Below, piece by piece: positions 1-10,327 of a stretch of 64,000 nt of DNA. The DNA is from Variovorax sp. S12S4. GTDB lineage: Bacteria; Pseudomonadota; Gammaproteobacteria; Burkholderiales; Burkholderiaceae_C. The DNA lies in NCBI RefSeq assembly GCF_023195515.1, contig NZ_JALPKR020000002.1:4007001-4071000 (forward strand). The letters run 5' to 3'. Each line of letters starts with the position of its first letter. Positions within the stretch are counted from its first letter, which is position 1. The notes under the pieces were generated by a model that saw nothing but the letters and a program-made list of their open reading frames with translations, was not told the origin of the DNA and made no database searches. The translations under genes were made by a program, and so were the position numbers.

Positions 1-645
1 CTGCTCGCGTTCTCGCCCGGCCAATACCTCACGCTGGTGCTGAACATCGACGGCGAGCCGCTCAGGCGCAACTACTCGCTGTCCGATGCGCCGGGCAAGC
101 CCTGGTACCGCGTCAGCGTCAAGCAGGAAGAGGGCGGCAAGGCGTCGAACTGGCTGCATGAGAACGCGGCCGTCGGAACGGTCCTGAAGGCGCAGGCGCC
201 CTGCGGCGACTTTGTGCTGCAGCCCGCGGGCGAGCAGTCGCGTCCGCTGGTGCTGGTAACGGGCGGCGTTGGCATCACGCCAGCCATGAGCATGCTCGAA
301 TCCGTGGCGCACACCGGCCGGCCGGTGCACTTCATTCATGCGGCGCGGCATGGCGGCGCCCACGCATTCCGCGAGCGTGTCGATGCACTGGCGGCGCAGC
401 ATGCCAATGTGAAGCCGCTCTATGTGTACGACACGCCGCGTGAATCCGACCGGCCGCACGCCACCGGCTTCGTCACGCGCGAGTTGCTCGCGCAGCAACT
501 GCCGGCCGACCGCGACGTCGACCTGTACTTTCTCGGCCCCAAGCCCTTCATGAAGGCGGTGTATGCCAACAGCCTCGAACTGGGCGTACCGAGGCAGCAG
601 CTGCGCTACGAGTTCTTCGGGCCGCTCGAAGCGCTGGAGGCGTAA
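1..645 (+). CDS. hmp: Flavohemoprotein (nitric oxide dioxygenase), C-terminal part, 5' truncated
   Basis: The reading frame is open from base 1, so the gene begins upstream of the window. What remains (about 214 residues) is the ferredoxin-reductase part of a flavohemoglobin: an FAD-binding stretch with FSPGQY and RNYSLSDAPG, an SVKQEEGG segment, and an NAD-binding part with LVTGGVGITPA and a terminal YEFFGP. These are hallmark Hmp motifs. The family converts NO to nitrate with NAD(P)H and O2 through a globin haem that would lie upstream. Its position beside a low-oxygen respiration locus suits NO detoxification under microaerobic conditions. A related reductase of other function cannot be excluded without the globin domain, but the motifs fit Hmp best. 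Confidence 0.9.
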   Translation: MLAFSPGQYLTLVLNIDGEPLRRNYSLSDAPGKPWYRVSVKQEEGGKASNWLHENAAVGTVLKAQAPCGDFVLQPAGEQSRPLVLVTGGVGITPAMSMLESVAHTGRPVHFIHAARHGGAHAFRERVDALAAQHANVKPLYVYDTPRESDRPHATGFVTRELLAQQLPADRDVDLYFLGPKPFMKAVYANSLELGVPRQQLRYEFFGPLEALEA

Positions 646-669
646 AGGTCAGCACGGCGCGTTCAGCGC

Positions 670-1113
670 CTACCGCAGCACCAGCACGGGCAGCATCGAT
701 TGTGCGAGCACATGCTGCGTTTCGCTGCCCAGCAGCAGGCGCTTGATGCCCTTGCGGCCGTGCGAAGCCATCACGATCAGGTCGCTCTTGTGCTTTTTCG
801 CGGCGGCGACGATCGACTCCGCCACGAGATCGGAATTGGCCGTCGCCGTCTTGACTCGCACACCGCTCTGCTCGGCGCGCGACTTGACGGTGTCGAGCAT
901 GGCCTGGGCCTTGTCGGCCCACTGCTTCTCTATGAGCGCAATGTCCTCGGGGGAGAACGACATCGCGCCGTCGAAGTAGCCTTTCGGGTAGCGCGGAACC
1001 ACGTTGAGCGCCACCAGGTCGGCGTCGTGCGTTGCGGCGAGTGCAATGGCGCTCGTCACGGCCTTCTTCGAAAGCGCCGAACCGTCCGTGGCGACGAGGA
1101 TGCGTTTGAACAT
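670..1113 (-). CDS. Universal stress protein, UspA family
   Basis: A single Usp domain of 147 residues. It opens with FKRILVATDGSALS and carries the nucleotide-loop signature IVMASHGRKGIKRLLLGS near residues 115-135, the G-2x-G-9x-G(S) ATP-binding pattern. It ends in the usual VLVLR strand. The gene is divergent from ccoI, and the 104-bp gap holds a perfect FNR-type site, so it is probably induced at low oxygen with the cbb3 genes. A second Usp gene lies at the far end of this cluster (12973-13395). The exact stress ligand or partner is unknown. Confidence 0.9.
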   Translation of the reverse strand: MFKRILVATDGSALSKKAVTSAIALAATHDADLVALNVVPRYPKGYFDGAMSFSPEDIALIEKQWADKAQAMLDTVKSRAEQSGVRVKTATANSDLVAESIVAAAKKHKSDLIVMASHGRKGIKRLLLGSETQHVLAQSMLPVLVLR

Positions 1114-1169
1114 GATGAGGGTCTCCGAAAGTCTGTGCCGCGAGCTTAGGGAGGCGGCGGCGCCGGGGG

Positions 1170-1183
1170 TTGATGCAGATCAA
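1170..1183. promoter_or_regulatory. FNR/ANR-type binding site between usp and ccoI
   Basis: Sequence TTGATGCAGATCAA is a perfect match to TTGAT-N4-ATCAA. It lies 57 bp upstream of the usp start (minus strand) and 35 bp upstream of the ccoI start, so it could serve either or both divergent promoters. A Crp/FNR-family gene with the matching recognition helix is encoded at 13523-14311. Confidence 0.8.
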
Positions 1184-1217
1184 CCGGCGCCATGGCGGCC
1201 GCCCTTAGCCTTGCGCG

Positions 1218-3551
1218 ATGCAAGCTGCGCTCGCCCCGTTCTCTCCACCTTCATCGCCCATGCCGGCCTCCAGCGAGGCATGGCGGGTACTGGACGATTC
1301 CGCCGAATGGCCGGTGTTCGGCCGCTTGCTGGAAGGCGATGCGGGCACGGGCCGGTGGGAGTCGCAGATCGCGGTGGAGGGCATGCATTGCGCCGCTTGC
1401 GCATTCACGGTCGAGGCTGCCTTGCTGCAAGTGCCGGGCGTGCTCGAAGCGCAGGTCAATGCCGCGAGCCATCGTGCGCGCGTGGTGTGGTCGGCGGCGG
1501 CCACGCGGCCTTCGCGCTGGTTCGAGGCGGCGGCCGCCGCCGGATACCCGCTGTTGCCGGCCTCGAACAGCTCCGCGCGCGAACGTCGTGCAAGGGAACT
1601 GCGGCTCGCGCTCTGGCGCTGGCTCGTCTCGGGCTTTTGCATGATGCAGGTGATGATGTATGCCTACCCGGCCTACATCGCGCAGCCGGGGGAGATGACG
1701 GCCGACGCTGCGCAGCTGCTTCGCTGGGCCTCCTGGGTGCTGACGCTTCCGGTGCTGTTCTTCTCGTGCGGACCGTTCTTCCGCAGCGCATGGCGGGACC
1801 TTCGCCATGCGCGCATCGGCATGGACGTGCCGGTTGCCTTCGGCATCGCCATCACCTTTGCCGTCAGCAGCGCGGCTACCTTCGACACCGCGGGCGTGCT
1901 GGGCGGCGAGGTGTATTTCGACTCGCTCACCATGTTCGTGTTCTTCCTGCTCACCGGCCGGTGGCTCGAGGCGCGGCTGCGGGACCGCACGGCCGGCTCG
2001 CTCGATGCGGTGATGAACCGGCTGCCCGACAGCGTCGAGCGGCTCGAACCCGGCGGCGACTGGCGGCGCGTGGCCGTAGGGCGCCTGGCGGTGGGCGACG
2101 TGGTGCGCGTGCTGCCGGGCGAGGCCTTTCCCGCGGACGGCGTGCTGATCGACGGCAACACTAGCACCGGCGAGGCGCTGCTTACCGGTGAATCGCGCCC
2201 GGTGCCCCGGGCCTGCGGCGAGCGCGTGCTCGCGGGCAGCCACAACCTCTCGGCCGCGGTGCAGGTGCGCATCGAGTCGGTGGGCGAGGGCACGCGCTTT
2301 GCGCAGATCGTCCGGCTGATGGAAAGCGCCGCATCGAGCAAGCCGCGGCTGGCCCAACTGGCCGACCGCATCGCGCGTCCGTTTCTTGTGCTGGTGCTGT
2401 TGTCGGCGGCGGGCGCCGCTGCGTTCTGGTGGCATGCGGACACCGGCAAGGCCCTGATGGTGGCTGTGGCAGTGCTCATCGTGACCTGCCCGTGCGCGCT
2501 GTCCCTTGCCACGCCGGCTGCCATGCTCACCAGCGCAGGCGCGCTGGCCCGCGGCGGCGTGCTCACGGCCAACCTGCAGGCGCTGGAAGCACTGGCCAGT
2601 GTCGACACGGTGGTGTTCGACAAGACGGGCACCTTGACCGGCGACACGCCGCGACTCGAGCGCGTGTACTGCCGCCAGGGCCTGCGTCCCGGCGATGCGT
2701 TGGAGATAGGCGCGGCGCTCGGCGCGCACTCCCTTCATCCGGGGGCACGTGCGCTCGTGAACGCATGGAATGCGCAGTTCCGTACTGCGCCTGCCTGGAA
2801 CGTGACCCGGCCGGCCGAACTCGCGGGCCTCGGCCTCGAAGGCCTGCTGTGCCGGCGCGCCGGCGACGAAGATGCCGCGCGTCGCGTGCGGCTCGGCTCC
2901 GCAAGCCATTGCGGCGTGGCGCCGCTGCAGGTCGATGCACCGCAGGTTCACCTCTGCGACGAGCAGGGCTGGATCGCGAGCTTCGTGCTTGCCGAGGAAC
3001 TGCGCGCGGACGCCGCCGCCGCCGTGGCCGCGCTGCAGGCGGAGGGCATCACGGTGCGCCTGCTTTCGGGCGACCGCGACAGCGCCGCCCGCGAGATCGC
3101 GGCGCGCGCCGGCATCGAGTTTGCGCAGGGCGATTGCGAGCCCGAAGACAAGCTGGAGGCGCTGTGGCGGCTGCAGGCCGAGGGCCGGCAAGTCGCGATG
3201 GTGGGCGACGGCCTCAACGATGGCCCTTCGCTGGCACGCGCCAATGCATCCTTCGCCTTCGGAAACGCGGTGCCGCTCTCGCGCGCGCGGGCCGACTTCG
3301 TGGTGCTCGGCGATGCGCTCGCGGCCATTCCACGCACCATTGCGCAGGCGCGCCGAACGCTGCGCGTGGTGCGGCAGAACCTTGCGTGGGCTGCCGGCTA
3401 CAACGCCCTGTGCGTGCCGCTGGCCGTGGCGGGATGGCTGCCCGCGTGGCTCGCAGGCATCGGCATGGCAGCCAGTTCGCTGGTGGTGGTGCTCAACGCC
3501 GCGCGGCTCGCCGCCCCGGGCAACGCACCAGCGAGTGGAGCGGGGCGCTGA
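1218..3551 (+). CDS. ccoI: Copper-translocating P-type ATPase for cbb3 oxidase assembly
   Basis: A 777-residue P1B-type ATPase. Seen in order: an N-terminal metal-binding motif GMHCAAC (about residue 55), several membrane helices, the metal-site helix TCPCALS (about 423), the phosphorylation motif DKTGTLTGD (about 468) and the hinge [11 protein letters not shown] (about 662). CPC-type ATPases next to ccoS and ccoN are CcoI/FixI, which export Cu to the periplasmic side for insertion into CcoN. The stop codon overlaps the ccoS start by one base. An FNR-type site lies 35 bp upstream. A housekeeping CopA is the alternative, but the gene context argues for ccoI. Confidence 0.92.
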   Translation: MQAALAPFSPPSSPMPASSEAWRVLDDSAEWPVFGRLLEGDAGTGRWESQIAVEGMHCAACAFTVEAALLQVPGVLEAQVNAASHRARVVWSAAATRPSRWFEAAAAAGYPLLPASNSSARERRARELRLALWRWLVSGFCMMQVMMYAYPAYIAQPGEMTADAAQLLRWASWVLTLPVLFFSCGPFFRSAWRDLRHARIGMDVPVAFGIAITFAVSSAATFDTAGVLGGEVYFDSLTMFVFFLLTGRWLEARLRDRTAGSLDAVMNRLPDSVERLEPGGDWRRVAVGRLAVGDVVRVLPGEAFPADGVLIDGNTSTGEALLTGESRPVPRACGERVLAGSHNLSAAVQVRIESVGEGTRFAQIVRLMESAASSKPRLAQLADRIARPFLVLVLLSAAGAAAFWWHADTGKALMVAVAVLIVTCPCALSLATPAAMLTSAGALARGGVLTANLQALEALASVDTVVFDKTGTLTGDTPRLERVYCRQGLRPGDALEIGAALGAHSLHPGARALVNAWNAQFRTAPAWNVTRPAELAGLGLEGLLCRRAGDEDAARRVRLGSASHCGVAPLQVDAPQVHLCDEQGWIASFVLAEELRADAAAAVAALQAEGITVRLLSGDRDSAAREIAARAGIEFAQGDCEPEDKLEALWRLQAEGRQVAMVGDGLNDGPSLARANASFAFGNAVPLSRARADFVVLGDALAAIPRTIAQARRTLRVVRQNLAWAAGYNALCVPLAVAGWLPAWLAGIGMAASSLVVVLNAARLAAPGNAPASGAGR

Positions 3552-3688
3552 TGGACATCCTCTTCCTGCTCATTCCGCTGTCGGTCATGCTGGTGCTCGT
3601 CATCCTCGGCGGGCTGTGGTGGGCCATCGAGCGGGGCCAGTTCGAAGACGTCGACGTGGAGGCCGACCGGATCCTGCGCGGCGATTGA
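3551..3688 (+). CDS. ccoS: cbb3 oxidase maturation protein CcoS
   Basis: A 45-residue protein with one N-terminal membrane helix ([18 protein letters not shown]), then [20 protein letters not shown], the conserved CcoS tail. CcoS is needed for cofactor insertion into the cbb3 oxidase. The start codon overlaps the last base of the ccoI stop, so translation is likely coupled. Its own stop codon lies inside the FNR-type site that precedes ccoN. Confidence 0.92.
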   Translation: MDILFLLIPLSVMLVLVILGGLWWAIERGQFEDVDVEADRILRGD

Positions 3689-3698
3689 TCTGCATCAA
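3685..3698. promoter_or_regulatory. FNR/ANR-type binding site upstream of ccoN
   Basis: TTGATCTGCATCAA is a perfect TTGAT-N4-ATCAA site, starting inside the last codons of ccoS and ending 55 bp before the ccoN start. It implies a low-oxygen promoter for ccoNOQP that is separate from the one before ccoI. Confidence 0.85.
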
Positions 3699-3753
3699 AC
3701 CCCGTGTCGGGTTGCAAAGAGACACTGCCTGCAGTCCACCAACAGGCACCACG

Positions 3754-5193
3754 ATGCAAGAACCCAATTCCCCCGCAGCGGTCTACGACGACACCGTCGT
3801 GCGGCAGTTCGCCCTCATGTCCGTGGTCTGGGGCGTGGTCGGCATGCTCGTCGGCGTGATCATCGCCTCGCAGCTGACCTGGCCCGAGCTCAACCTCGGC
3901 ATTCCATGGCTCGGCTACGGACGGCTGCGCCCACTGCACACCAACGCGGTGATCTTCGCGTTCGGCGGCTGTGCGCTCATGGCCACCAGTTTCCACGTGG
4001 TGCAGCGCACCTGCCAGGTCCGGCTGTTTGCGCCGGGGCTCGCATCCTTTGTGTTCTGGGGCTGGCAGGCGGTGATCGTCGCGGCCGCCATCAGCCTGCC
4101 GCTGGGCTACACCACGGGCAAGGAATACGCCGAACTCGAATGGCCCATCGACATCCTCATCGCAGTGGTGTGGGTGGCCTACGCGGTGGTGTTCTTCGGC
4201 ACCATCGGCGTTCGCAAGGTGCGCCACATCTACGTTGCCAACTGGTTCTTCGGCGCCTTCATCATTGCGGTGGCGCTGCTGCACATCGTCAACAGCGCGG
4301 AAATTCCGGCGGGCTGGATGAAGAGCTACTCGGCCTATGCCGGTGTGCAGGACGCCATGGTGCAGTGGTGGTACGGGCACAACGCGGTGGGCTTTTTCCT
4401 CACGGCGGGCTTCCTCGGAATGATGTACTACTACATCCCCAAGCAGGCTGCGCGCCCGGTGTATTCGTACCGGCTTTCCATCGTCCACTTCTGGGCGCTG
4501 ATCTTCACCTATATGTGGGCCGGCCCGCACCACCTGCACTACACGGCTCTGCCCGACTGGACGCAGTCGCTCGGCATGGTGTTCTCGCTCATCCTCCTGG
4601 CGCCCAGCTGGGGCGGAATGATCAACGGGGTGATGACGCTCTCGGGCGCCTGGCACAAGCTGCGCACCGATCCGATCCTGCGCTTCCTGATCGTCGCGCT
4701 CTCGTTCTACGGCATGGCCACCTTCGAGGGCCCGATGATGTCCATCAAGACCGTCAACGCCCTGAGCCACTACACCGACTGGACCGTGGGCCACGTGCAT
4801 GCCGGCGCATTGGGCTGGGTGGGCTTCATCACCATGGGCTCGCTCTACTACCTGATTCCGCGCATGTACGGCCGGACCGAGATGTACAGCGTCAAGGCCA
4901 TCGAAGCCCACTTCTGGGTCGCCACCATCGGCATCGTGCTCTACATCGCGGCCATGTGGATCGCGGGTGTGATGCAGGGCCTGATGTGGCGCGCCATCAA
5001 CCCCGACGGCACGCTCACCTACACCTTCGTGGAGAGCGTGAAGGCCACCTTCCCGTTCTACCTGGTGCGGCTGGTCGGCGGCCTGCTGTACCTCGGCGGA
5101 ATGCTGGTGATGGCATGGAACGTGTGGATGACCGTCATCTCCGGGCGCTCGGTGCGCGCCGTGATTCCGGCCGCCGCCATTGCCCACGCTTGA
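3754..5193 (+). CDS. ccoN: cbb3-type cytochrome c oxidase subunit I
   Basis: 479 residues with about 12 membrane helices; the catalytic subunit of the high-affinity terminal oxidase. Likely haem and CuB ligands are visible: [11 protein letters not shown] (about residue 60), YGHNAVGFF (about 208), GPHHLHY (about 258) and [13 protein letters not shown] (about 346). The start at 3754 ([13 protein letters not shown]) was chosen because conserved sequence begins there; the same frame is open far upstream but antisense-like in content. An FNR-type site precedes it and ccoO follows after 10 bp. Confidence 0.96.
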   Translation: MQEPNSPAAVYDDTVVRQFALMSVVWGVVGMLVGVIIASQLTWPELNLGIPWLGYGRLRPLHTNAVIFAFGGCALMATSFHVVQRTCQVRLFAPGLASFVFWGWQAVIVAAAISLPLGYTTGKEYAELEWPIDILIAVVWVAYAVVFFGTIGVRKVRHIYVANWFFGAFIIAVALLHIVNSAEIPAGWMKSYSAYAGVQDAMVQWWYGHNAVGFFLTAGFLGMMYYYIPKQAARPVYSYRLSIVHFWALIFTYMWAGPHHLHYTALPDWTQSLGMVFSLILLAPSWGGMINGVMTLSGAWHKLRTDPILRFLIVALSFYGMATFEGPMMSIKTVNALSHYTDWTVGHVHAGALGWVGFITMGSLYYLIPRMYGRTEMYSVKAIEAHFWVATIGIVLYIAAMWIAGVMQGLMWRAINPDGTLTYTFVESVKATFPFYLVRLVGGLLYLGGMLVMAWNVWMTVISGRSVRAVIPAAAIAHA

Positions 5194-5203
5194 GAAATCA
5201 GCC

Positions 5204-5833
5204 ATGAATACGAAAACCGAAACCAAGACCGGCTTCACCCACGAGAAGGTGGAGACCAACAACCTGCTGATGATCGTGCTCATTCTGGTGGTGGTCGCCA
5301 TCGGCGGGCTGGTCGAGATCGTGCCGCTGTTCTTCCAGAAGTCGACCACCGAGCCCATCCAGGGACTGAAGCCGCCCACCGCGCTGCAGTTGGCCGGGCG
5401 CGACGTTTACCTGCGCGAGGGTTGCTACAACTGCCACTCGCAGATGATCCGCCCGTTTCGCTCGGAGACGCTGCGCTACGGCCACTACTCGGTGGCGGGC
5501 GAATTCGTCTACGACCACCCGTTTCAATGGGGCAGCAAGCGCACCGGCCCCGACCTGCACCGCGTGGGCGGCAAGTACAGCGACGAGTGGCAGCGCATTC
5601 ACCTGAACAACCCGCGCGACCTGGTGCCCGAGTCGAACATGCCGGCATATCCGTGGCTCGGCAAGACGGTGGTGGATGCCGAGGCCATTCCGCGCCGCAT
5701 GCGCGCGCTGCGCCATGTCGGCGTGCCGTACACGGACGAAGAGATTGCCGGCGCCGCCGAAGAAGTCCGCGGCAAGACCGAGCTGGACGCCACCGTGGCG
5801 TACCTGCAATCGCTGGGCCTCACGCTCAAGTAG
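5204..5833 (+). CDS. ccoO: cbb3-type cytochrome c oxidase subunit II
   Basis: A 209-residue mono-haem cytochrome c subunit. It has an N-terminal membrane anchor ([19 protein letters not shown]), then the haem-binding motif CYNCH in [15 protein letters not shown], and the typical [15 protein letters not shown] segment carrying likely further haem contacts. The start at MNTKTETK follows the ccoN stop by 10 bp. It passes electrons from CcoP to CcoN. Confidence 0.96.
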   Translation: MNTKTETKTGFTHEKVETNNLLMIVLILVVVAIGGLVEIVPLFFQKSTTEPIQGLKPPTALQLAGRDVYLREGCYNCHSQMIRPFRSETLRYGHYSVAGEFVYDHPFQWGSKRTGPDLHRVGGKYSDEWQRIHLNNPRDLVPESNMPAYPWLGKTVVDAEAIPRRMRALRHVGVPYTDEEIAGAAEEVRGKTELDATVAYLQSLGLTLK

Positions 5834-5847
5834 GGAGCAACCGAACC

Positions 5848-5988
5848 ATGACCGACATCACCACCCTGCGCGTTGCCGCGACCCTTCTGTGCTTTGCGCT
5901 CTTCGTGGGCATCGTGGCGTGGGCCTATGCCCGCCGCAACACGGCCCGCTTCGAGGAAGCCGCCCGGCTGCCGTTCGAGCAAGACTGA
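5848..5988 (+). CDS. ccoQ: cbb3-type cytochrome oxidase subunit CcoQ
   Basis: A 46-residue single-helix protein (MTDITTLRVAATLLCFALF start, then a YARRN cytoplasmic turn). CcoQ is a small accessory subunit that stabilises the assembled oxidase. It sits in the invariant position between ccoO and ccoP, with 14 bp and 15 bp gaps. Confidence 0.9.
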   Translation: MTDITTLRVAATLLCFALFVGIVAWAYARRNTARFEEAARLPFEQD

Positions 5989-6003
5989 AGAAGAGGGCCC
6001 CCG

Positions 6004-6917
6004 ATGAGCGATTTCGTCAACAACTTCTGGTCCAACTACATTGCCGCCGGCACCGTGCTGAGCATTCTCGGATGCATGCTGCTGCTGTGGCTCACCGCGC
6101 GCAAGCGCGTGCCTTCGGACGCCGACAACACCACGGGCCACGTGTGGGACGAGGACCTTCGCGAAGCCAACAACCCGCTGCCCATGTGGTGGGTCGGCCT
6201 CTTCGTGCTGACCATCTTCTTCTCGGCCGGCTACCTGGTGATCTTTCCGGGCCTGGGCAGCTTCAGCGGACAGGCGAACTGGAGCACCGAGTCCGAGTAC
6301 GGCACCGAAGTGGCCAAGGCCAACAAGGCGCTGGAGCCCGTGTATGCCGCCTACGACAACATGCCCGCGGAAGACATTGCCCGCAACCCGAAGGCCATGG
6401 CCATCGGCGAGCGCCTGTTCATGAACAACTGCTCGCAATGCCACGGCTCCGATGCGCGCGGCAGCAAGGGCTTTCCCAACCTGACCGACAAGGACTGGCT
6501 GCACGGCGGCACGCCCGAGAAGATTGCCGAAAGCATCACCAAGGGCCGCATCGGCGTGATGCCCCCATGGCTGCGGCAGTGGGCTCGCAAGACGACGTGA
6601 AGAACCTGGCGAACTACGTGCTGAGCCTTTCGGGCGAGCCGCACGATTCGGTGCGCGCGGGCCTCGGCAAATCGAAGTTCACGGCTTGCGCCTCGTGCCA
6701 CGGCATCGGCGGTGTCGGCAACCAGGCGGTGGGCGCGCCCAACCTCAGCGACAAGGTGTGGCTCCACGGCTATGGAGAGGCGGCCATCGTGCAGCTCGTC
6801 AACGCCGGCAAGCACAGCGCCATGCCCGCGCAGGAAGGGCGGCTGACCGAGGCGCAGATCAAGCTGCTTTCCGCCTACGTATGGGGCTTTTCCAACGCCC
6901 CGGCCGCAGGGCCCTGA
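6004..6917 (+). CDS. ccoP: cbb3-type cytochrome c oxidase subunit III (di-haem), apparent frameshift
   Basis: A membrane-anchored di-haem cytochrome c. The first frame (6004-6600) gives the N-terminus, two hydrophobic segments and the first haem motif CSQCH. The rest, including the second motif CASCH and the end at SAYVWGFSN, is in the next frame. The break is in the C run at 6562-6566: five Cs are present, and one more restores GVMPPMAAAVGSQDD without a gap. As given, the protein would stop at 6600 and lose the second haem. Because neighbouring genes break the same way, sequence error is more likely than loss of function, but this is inference. Confidence 0.9.
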
Positions 6918-6929
6918 CGCCGGCGCACC

Positions 6930-8371
6930 ATGGACTCATCCGCACCCGCGAGCCCCGCCTCGCGCAAGATCATTCCGATTGTTCCGGCCGGCGCTGAAAC
7001 GGGGGGCTTTACGAGGCCACGAAGAAGATCTATCCGCGCAGCGTTCGCGGCGTGTTCGCGCGATGGCGCTGGGCAATGGTCTTTCTGACGCAGCTGGTGT
7101 TCTACGGCATGCCGTGGGCGCAGTGGGGCGAGCGGCAGCTGGTGCTGTTCGACCTGGCCGCGCGGCGCTTCTACGTCTTCGGATGGGTGCTGTATCCGCA
7201 AGACCTGATCTACCTCTCGGGCCTGCTGGTGGTCAGCGCGCTGGCGCTTTTTCTCTTTACCGCCGTGGCCGGGCGGCTGTGGTGCGGCTACGCCTGCCCG
7301 CAGACGGTGTACACCGAAATCTTCATGTGGGTGGAGCACAAGATAGAGGGCAACCGCACCGCACGCATGCGGCTCGACGCCGAGCCGATATCGGCCGAGA
7401 AGCTGGTGAAGAAGTGGTTCAAGCACCTGGTGTGGATCGGCATTGCGCTGTGGACCGGCTTCACCTTCGTGGGCTACTTCACGCCCATCCGCGAACTGGG
7501 CATGGCCTTCCTGCAGACCCGCATGGGCTCTTGGGAGGTGTTCTGGGTGTTCTTCTACGGCTTTGCAACGTACGGCAACGCGGGCTTCATGCGCGAGCAG
7601 GTGTGCAAGTACATGTGCCCGTACGCGCGCTTCCAGAGCGCCATGTTCGACCGCGACACGCTCATCGTCACCTACGACCCGAAGCGCGGGGAGCCGCGCG
7701 CGCCGCGCCGCAAGGGTCCCGATCCGCGCGGCATGGCGCTGGGCGACTGCATCGACTGCGGGCTCTGCGTGCAGGTGTGCCCCACGGGCATCGACATCCG
7801 CGAGGGGCTGCAATACGAGTGCATCGGCTGCGGCCTGTGCGTGGACGCCTGCGATACGGTGATGAAGAAGATGGCCTATGCGCCCCGGCTGATCCGCTAC
7901 GACACGCAGAACGGCACGGAGGCCGGCTGGTCGCGCCGCCAGCTGATGCGCCGCGTGCTGCGCCCCCGCGTGCTGGTCTACACCGCCGTGCTGGCGCTGC
8001 TGATGGCGGGGCTGCTTGCCAGCCTGGTCACGCGCACGCCGCTCAAGGTCGACGTGGTGCGCGACCGTGCATCGCTCGCCCGCATCGTCGAGGGCGGCCG
8101 GCTCGAGAACGTCTACCGCCTGCAGATCATGAATGCCACCGAAGAGCCGCGCGGCTACCGCATTGCCGCGCACGGCATCGAAGGGCTCAGCGTCTCGCCC
8201 GACGAGCGCGTCACTGTCGGACCGGCGCAATCGCGATGGGTCGCCGTGCGGCTCCAGGTGCCCTATGGCGCGGCATCGGCCGGCTCGCACCCGGTGTACT
8301 TCGACATTCGCGAAGAGGGCGCGGGCGGGGTCCAGGTGTCTGAAAAAGCGGTGTTCCTTGTGCCGCGCTGA
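6930..8371 (+). CDS. ccoG: cbb3 oxidase accessory ferredoxin-type protein CcoG, apparent frameshift near the N-terminus
   Basis: A membrane iron-sulfur protein (RdxA/FixG/CcoG family) linked to copper reduction during cbb3 assembly. Motifs seen: CGYACPQT, then two 4Fe-4S patterns CIDCGLCVQVCP and CIGCGLCVDACD, five or so membrane helices, and a C-terminal Ig-like domain. The long frame begins only at VFARWRW, but the normal start of the family lies upstream: MDSSAPASP at 6930 runs into LYEATKKIYPRSVRG if one G is added to the six-G run at 7001-7006. The gene is therefore drawn from 6930 with that break. Confidence 0.88.
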
Positions 8372-8381
8372 AGGAATGGAA

Positions 8382-8668
8382 ATGAACGCAACAAGAAACG
8401 AACCGGCGGCGAATGACCGGTGGTGGCGGCACCCTTTGCTGTGGATGGTAATTGGGGGCCGGCGCTGGTGGTGGTCGCGAGTTTCGTGACCTTCTGGTAC
8501 GCCTGGGGCAGCCCCGACCCGCTGGTGTCGGCAGACTACTACCGCCGGGGCGTCGAGATCAACAAGACCCTGGCGGACAAGAAGCTGATGCCCGCGCTTG
8601 CCGGCAGGAATCACGCGGCAACCCCGGCCGAAGCCGTGCCCTTGCCGCGCCGCGAGGCCGCGCCATGA
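8382..8668 (+). CDS. ccoH: FixH/CcoH family cbb3 assembly protein, apparent frameshift
   Basis: About 96 residues with one membrane helix. The first frame reads MNATRNEPAANDRWWRHP and LLWMVIGG, and the next frame continues PALVVVASFVTFWYAWGS and DYYRRGVEINKT, the FixH signature. They join if one G is added to the five-G run at 8454-8458. The start at 8382 was preferred over 8376 because AAGGA lies six bases before it. FixH/CcoH acts with the copper ATPase in oxidase assembly. This is the third one-base deficit in a homopolymer within 2 kb. Confidence 0.85.
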
Positions 8669-8916
8669 GCGGCTCGCGCCAGCTGATCGGCATTCTGTGG
8701 CCTTCGTTCCTGCTGGCCTGCGCCATCGAGATCCTGGTGTTCGCGCTGGTCGATCCGTCCGATCTGCATTGGGGCGGCGAAGCACTGCGGATGTCGCGCC
8801 AGGGTGTCTACACCGTGGCTTTCTTTCTTTTCTGGGGCATGGCGGCGGCTTCCAGCGCATTCACCGCGCTGCTGGCCGAGCCGCCGTCCCGCGACCTTCC
8901 AGGACGTGCGCAATGA
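8665..8916 (+). CDS. Small two-helix membrane protein of the cbb3 locus
   Basis: 83 residues with two hydrophobic segments (PSFLLACAIEILVFALVD and VAFFLFWGMAAASSAF). The start overlaps the ccoH stop and its own stop overlaps the hemN start, so it is translated within the operon. No family is recognised with certainty; similar small proteins often sit between fixH and hemN in related bacteria (recalled, not checked). A role in oxidase assembly is a guess from position. Confidence 0.75.
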   Translation: MSGSRQLIGILWPSFLLACAIEILVFALVDPSDLHWGGEALRMSRQGVYTVAFFLFWGMAAASSAFTALLAEPPSRDLPGRAQ

Positions 8917-10325
8917 CATTGCCTTCCACCGCCTGCGCCGACGTTGCCGACACCGCACCCCTGCCAGCCACCGTGCTGCGGCAGTTCGATGTTGCCGGCC
9001 CGCGCTATACCTCTTACCCCACCGCGGACCGCTTCGTGGAGGCCTTCGGCGCGGACGACTACGCCTCGGCGTTGCGCGCGCGGCGCGATGCCGGTGCCTC
9101 CGCGCCGCCGCTTTCGCTCTATGTGCATATTCCGTTCTGCGAATCGCTTTGCTACTACTGCGCCTGCAACAAGGTTGTGACGCGGCACCCCGAAAGGGCC
9201 GTGCAGTACCTGGCCTACCTGGAGCGTGAAACCCGGCTGCAGGCCGCGCAGCTCGGCCGCCGCGCCACCGTGAGCCAGCTGCACCTGGGCGGCGGCACGC
9301 CCACTTTCCTGAGCGATGCGCAGTTGGCAGGCCTTCTTGCCATGCTGCGCGAATCGTTCGACCTCGCTGCCGGCGGCGAGCAGTCCATCGAAATCGACCC
9401 CCGCACAGTCGATGCGGCCCGACTCGCGAACCTGGCGGCCCTGGGCTTCAACCGGCTGAGCTTCGGCGTGCAGGACTTCGATGCCGACGTGCAGAAGGCC
9501 GTGCACCGCATCCAGCCGGCGCACCAGGTGCTCGGGCTCATGGCCGATGCGCGGGCGCTGGGCTTCGAGTCGATCAACGTCGACCTGATCTACGGCCTGC
9601 CGCGCCAGAACGATGCGTCTTTCGCGCGCACGATGGACCAGGTCTGCGAGCTTCGGCCCGACCGGATTGCGCTCTATGCCTACGCCCATCTGCCCGAGCG
9701 CTTCAAGCCGCAGCGGCGCATTGCGGCCGAAGAACTGCCCGATGCCGAGACGCGGGTGCGCATGCTCTCCAGCGCCATTGCAACGCTCACCGCCGCGGGC
9801 TACGTCTACATAGGCATGGACCATTTCGCACTTCCCGGCGATCCGCTGGCGGTGGCCAAGCGGCAGGGGCGGCTGCAGCGCGACTTCCAGGGCTACAGCA
9901 CGCAGCCGGAGGGCGACCTGGTGGCGCTGGGTGTTTCCGCCATTGGCCGCGTGGGCGCCACCTACAGCCAGAACGCCAAGACGATGGACACCTACTACGA
10001 CCTGCTCGACCAGGGGCGTCTTCCGGTGGTCCGCGGCATTGCGCTCTCGCGCGACGACGTATTGCGGCGCGCGGTCATCATGGCGCTGATGTGCAAGGGC
10101 CGCGTCGGCTTCGATGCCATGGGCCAAGCACACCGCATCGATTTCCGGCACCACTTCGCGGCCGAGTTCGCGGCGCTTGGGCCGCTGGCCGCGCAGGGCA
10201 TGGTGCGCCTGACCGACCACGACATCGAAGTCACGCCGCAGGGATGGTTCGTGGTGCGCGCCATCGCGATGGTGTTCGACCGCTATTGCCGCGACAACCG
10301 CACCCGCTTTTCGCGCGTGGTCTGA
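8913..10325 (+). CDS. hemN: Oxygen-independent coproporphyrinogen III oxidase
   Basis: A 470-residue radical SAM enzyme that converts coproporphyrinogen III to protoporphyrinogen IX without O2. The [4Fe-4S] motif is visible as CESLCYYCAC (about residues 76-85), preceded by GPRYTSYPTAD and YVHIPF and followed by HLGGGTPTFL and GVQDFD, all characteristic of HemN. Its stop/start overlap with the upstream small gene ties haem supply at low oxygen to the cbb3 operon. Start ATG at 8913 gives the expected N-terminus. Confidence 0.95.
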   Translation: MTLPSTACADVADTAPLPATVLRQFDVAGPRYTSYPTADRFVEAFGADDYASALRARRDAGASAPPLSLYVHIPFCESLCYYCACNKVVTRHPERAVQYLAYLERETRLQAAQLGRRATVSQLHLGGGTPTFLSDAQLAGLLAMLRESFDLAAGGEQSIEIDPRTVDAARLANLAALGFNRLSFGVQDFDADVQKAVHRIQPAHQVLGLMADARALGFESINVDLIYGLPRQNDASFARTMDQVCELRPDRIALYAYAHLPERFKPQRRIAAEELPDAETRVRMLSSAIATLTAAGYVYIGMDHFALPGDPLAVAKRQGRLQRDFQGYSTQPEGDLVALGVSAIGRVGATYSQNAKTMDTYYDLLDQGRLPVVRGIALSRDDVLRRAVIMALMCKGRVGFDAMGQAHRIDFRHHFAAEFAALGPLAAQGMVRLTDHDIEVTPQGWFVVRAIAMVFDRYCRDNRTRFSRVV

Positions 10326-10327
10326 AC

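Noticed and set aside
1251..3191. A 646-codon open frame antisense to ccoI
   Set aside because: It is a shadow of a high-GC gene: biased composition rich in H, R, A and Q, no family features; the plus-strand gene has all P-type ATPase motifs.
3493..5379. A 628-codon open frame antisense to ccoN
   Set aside because: Composition is that of a reverse-strand shadow, with runs of His, Glu and Val and no domain; ccoN is certain.
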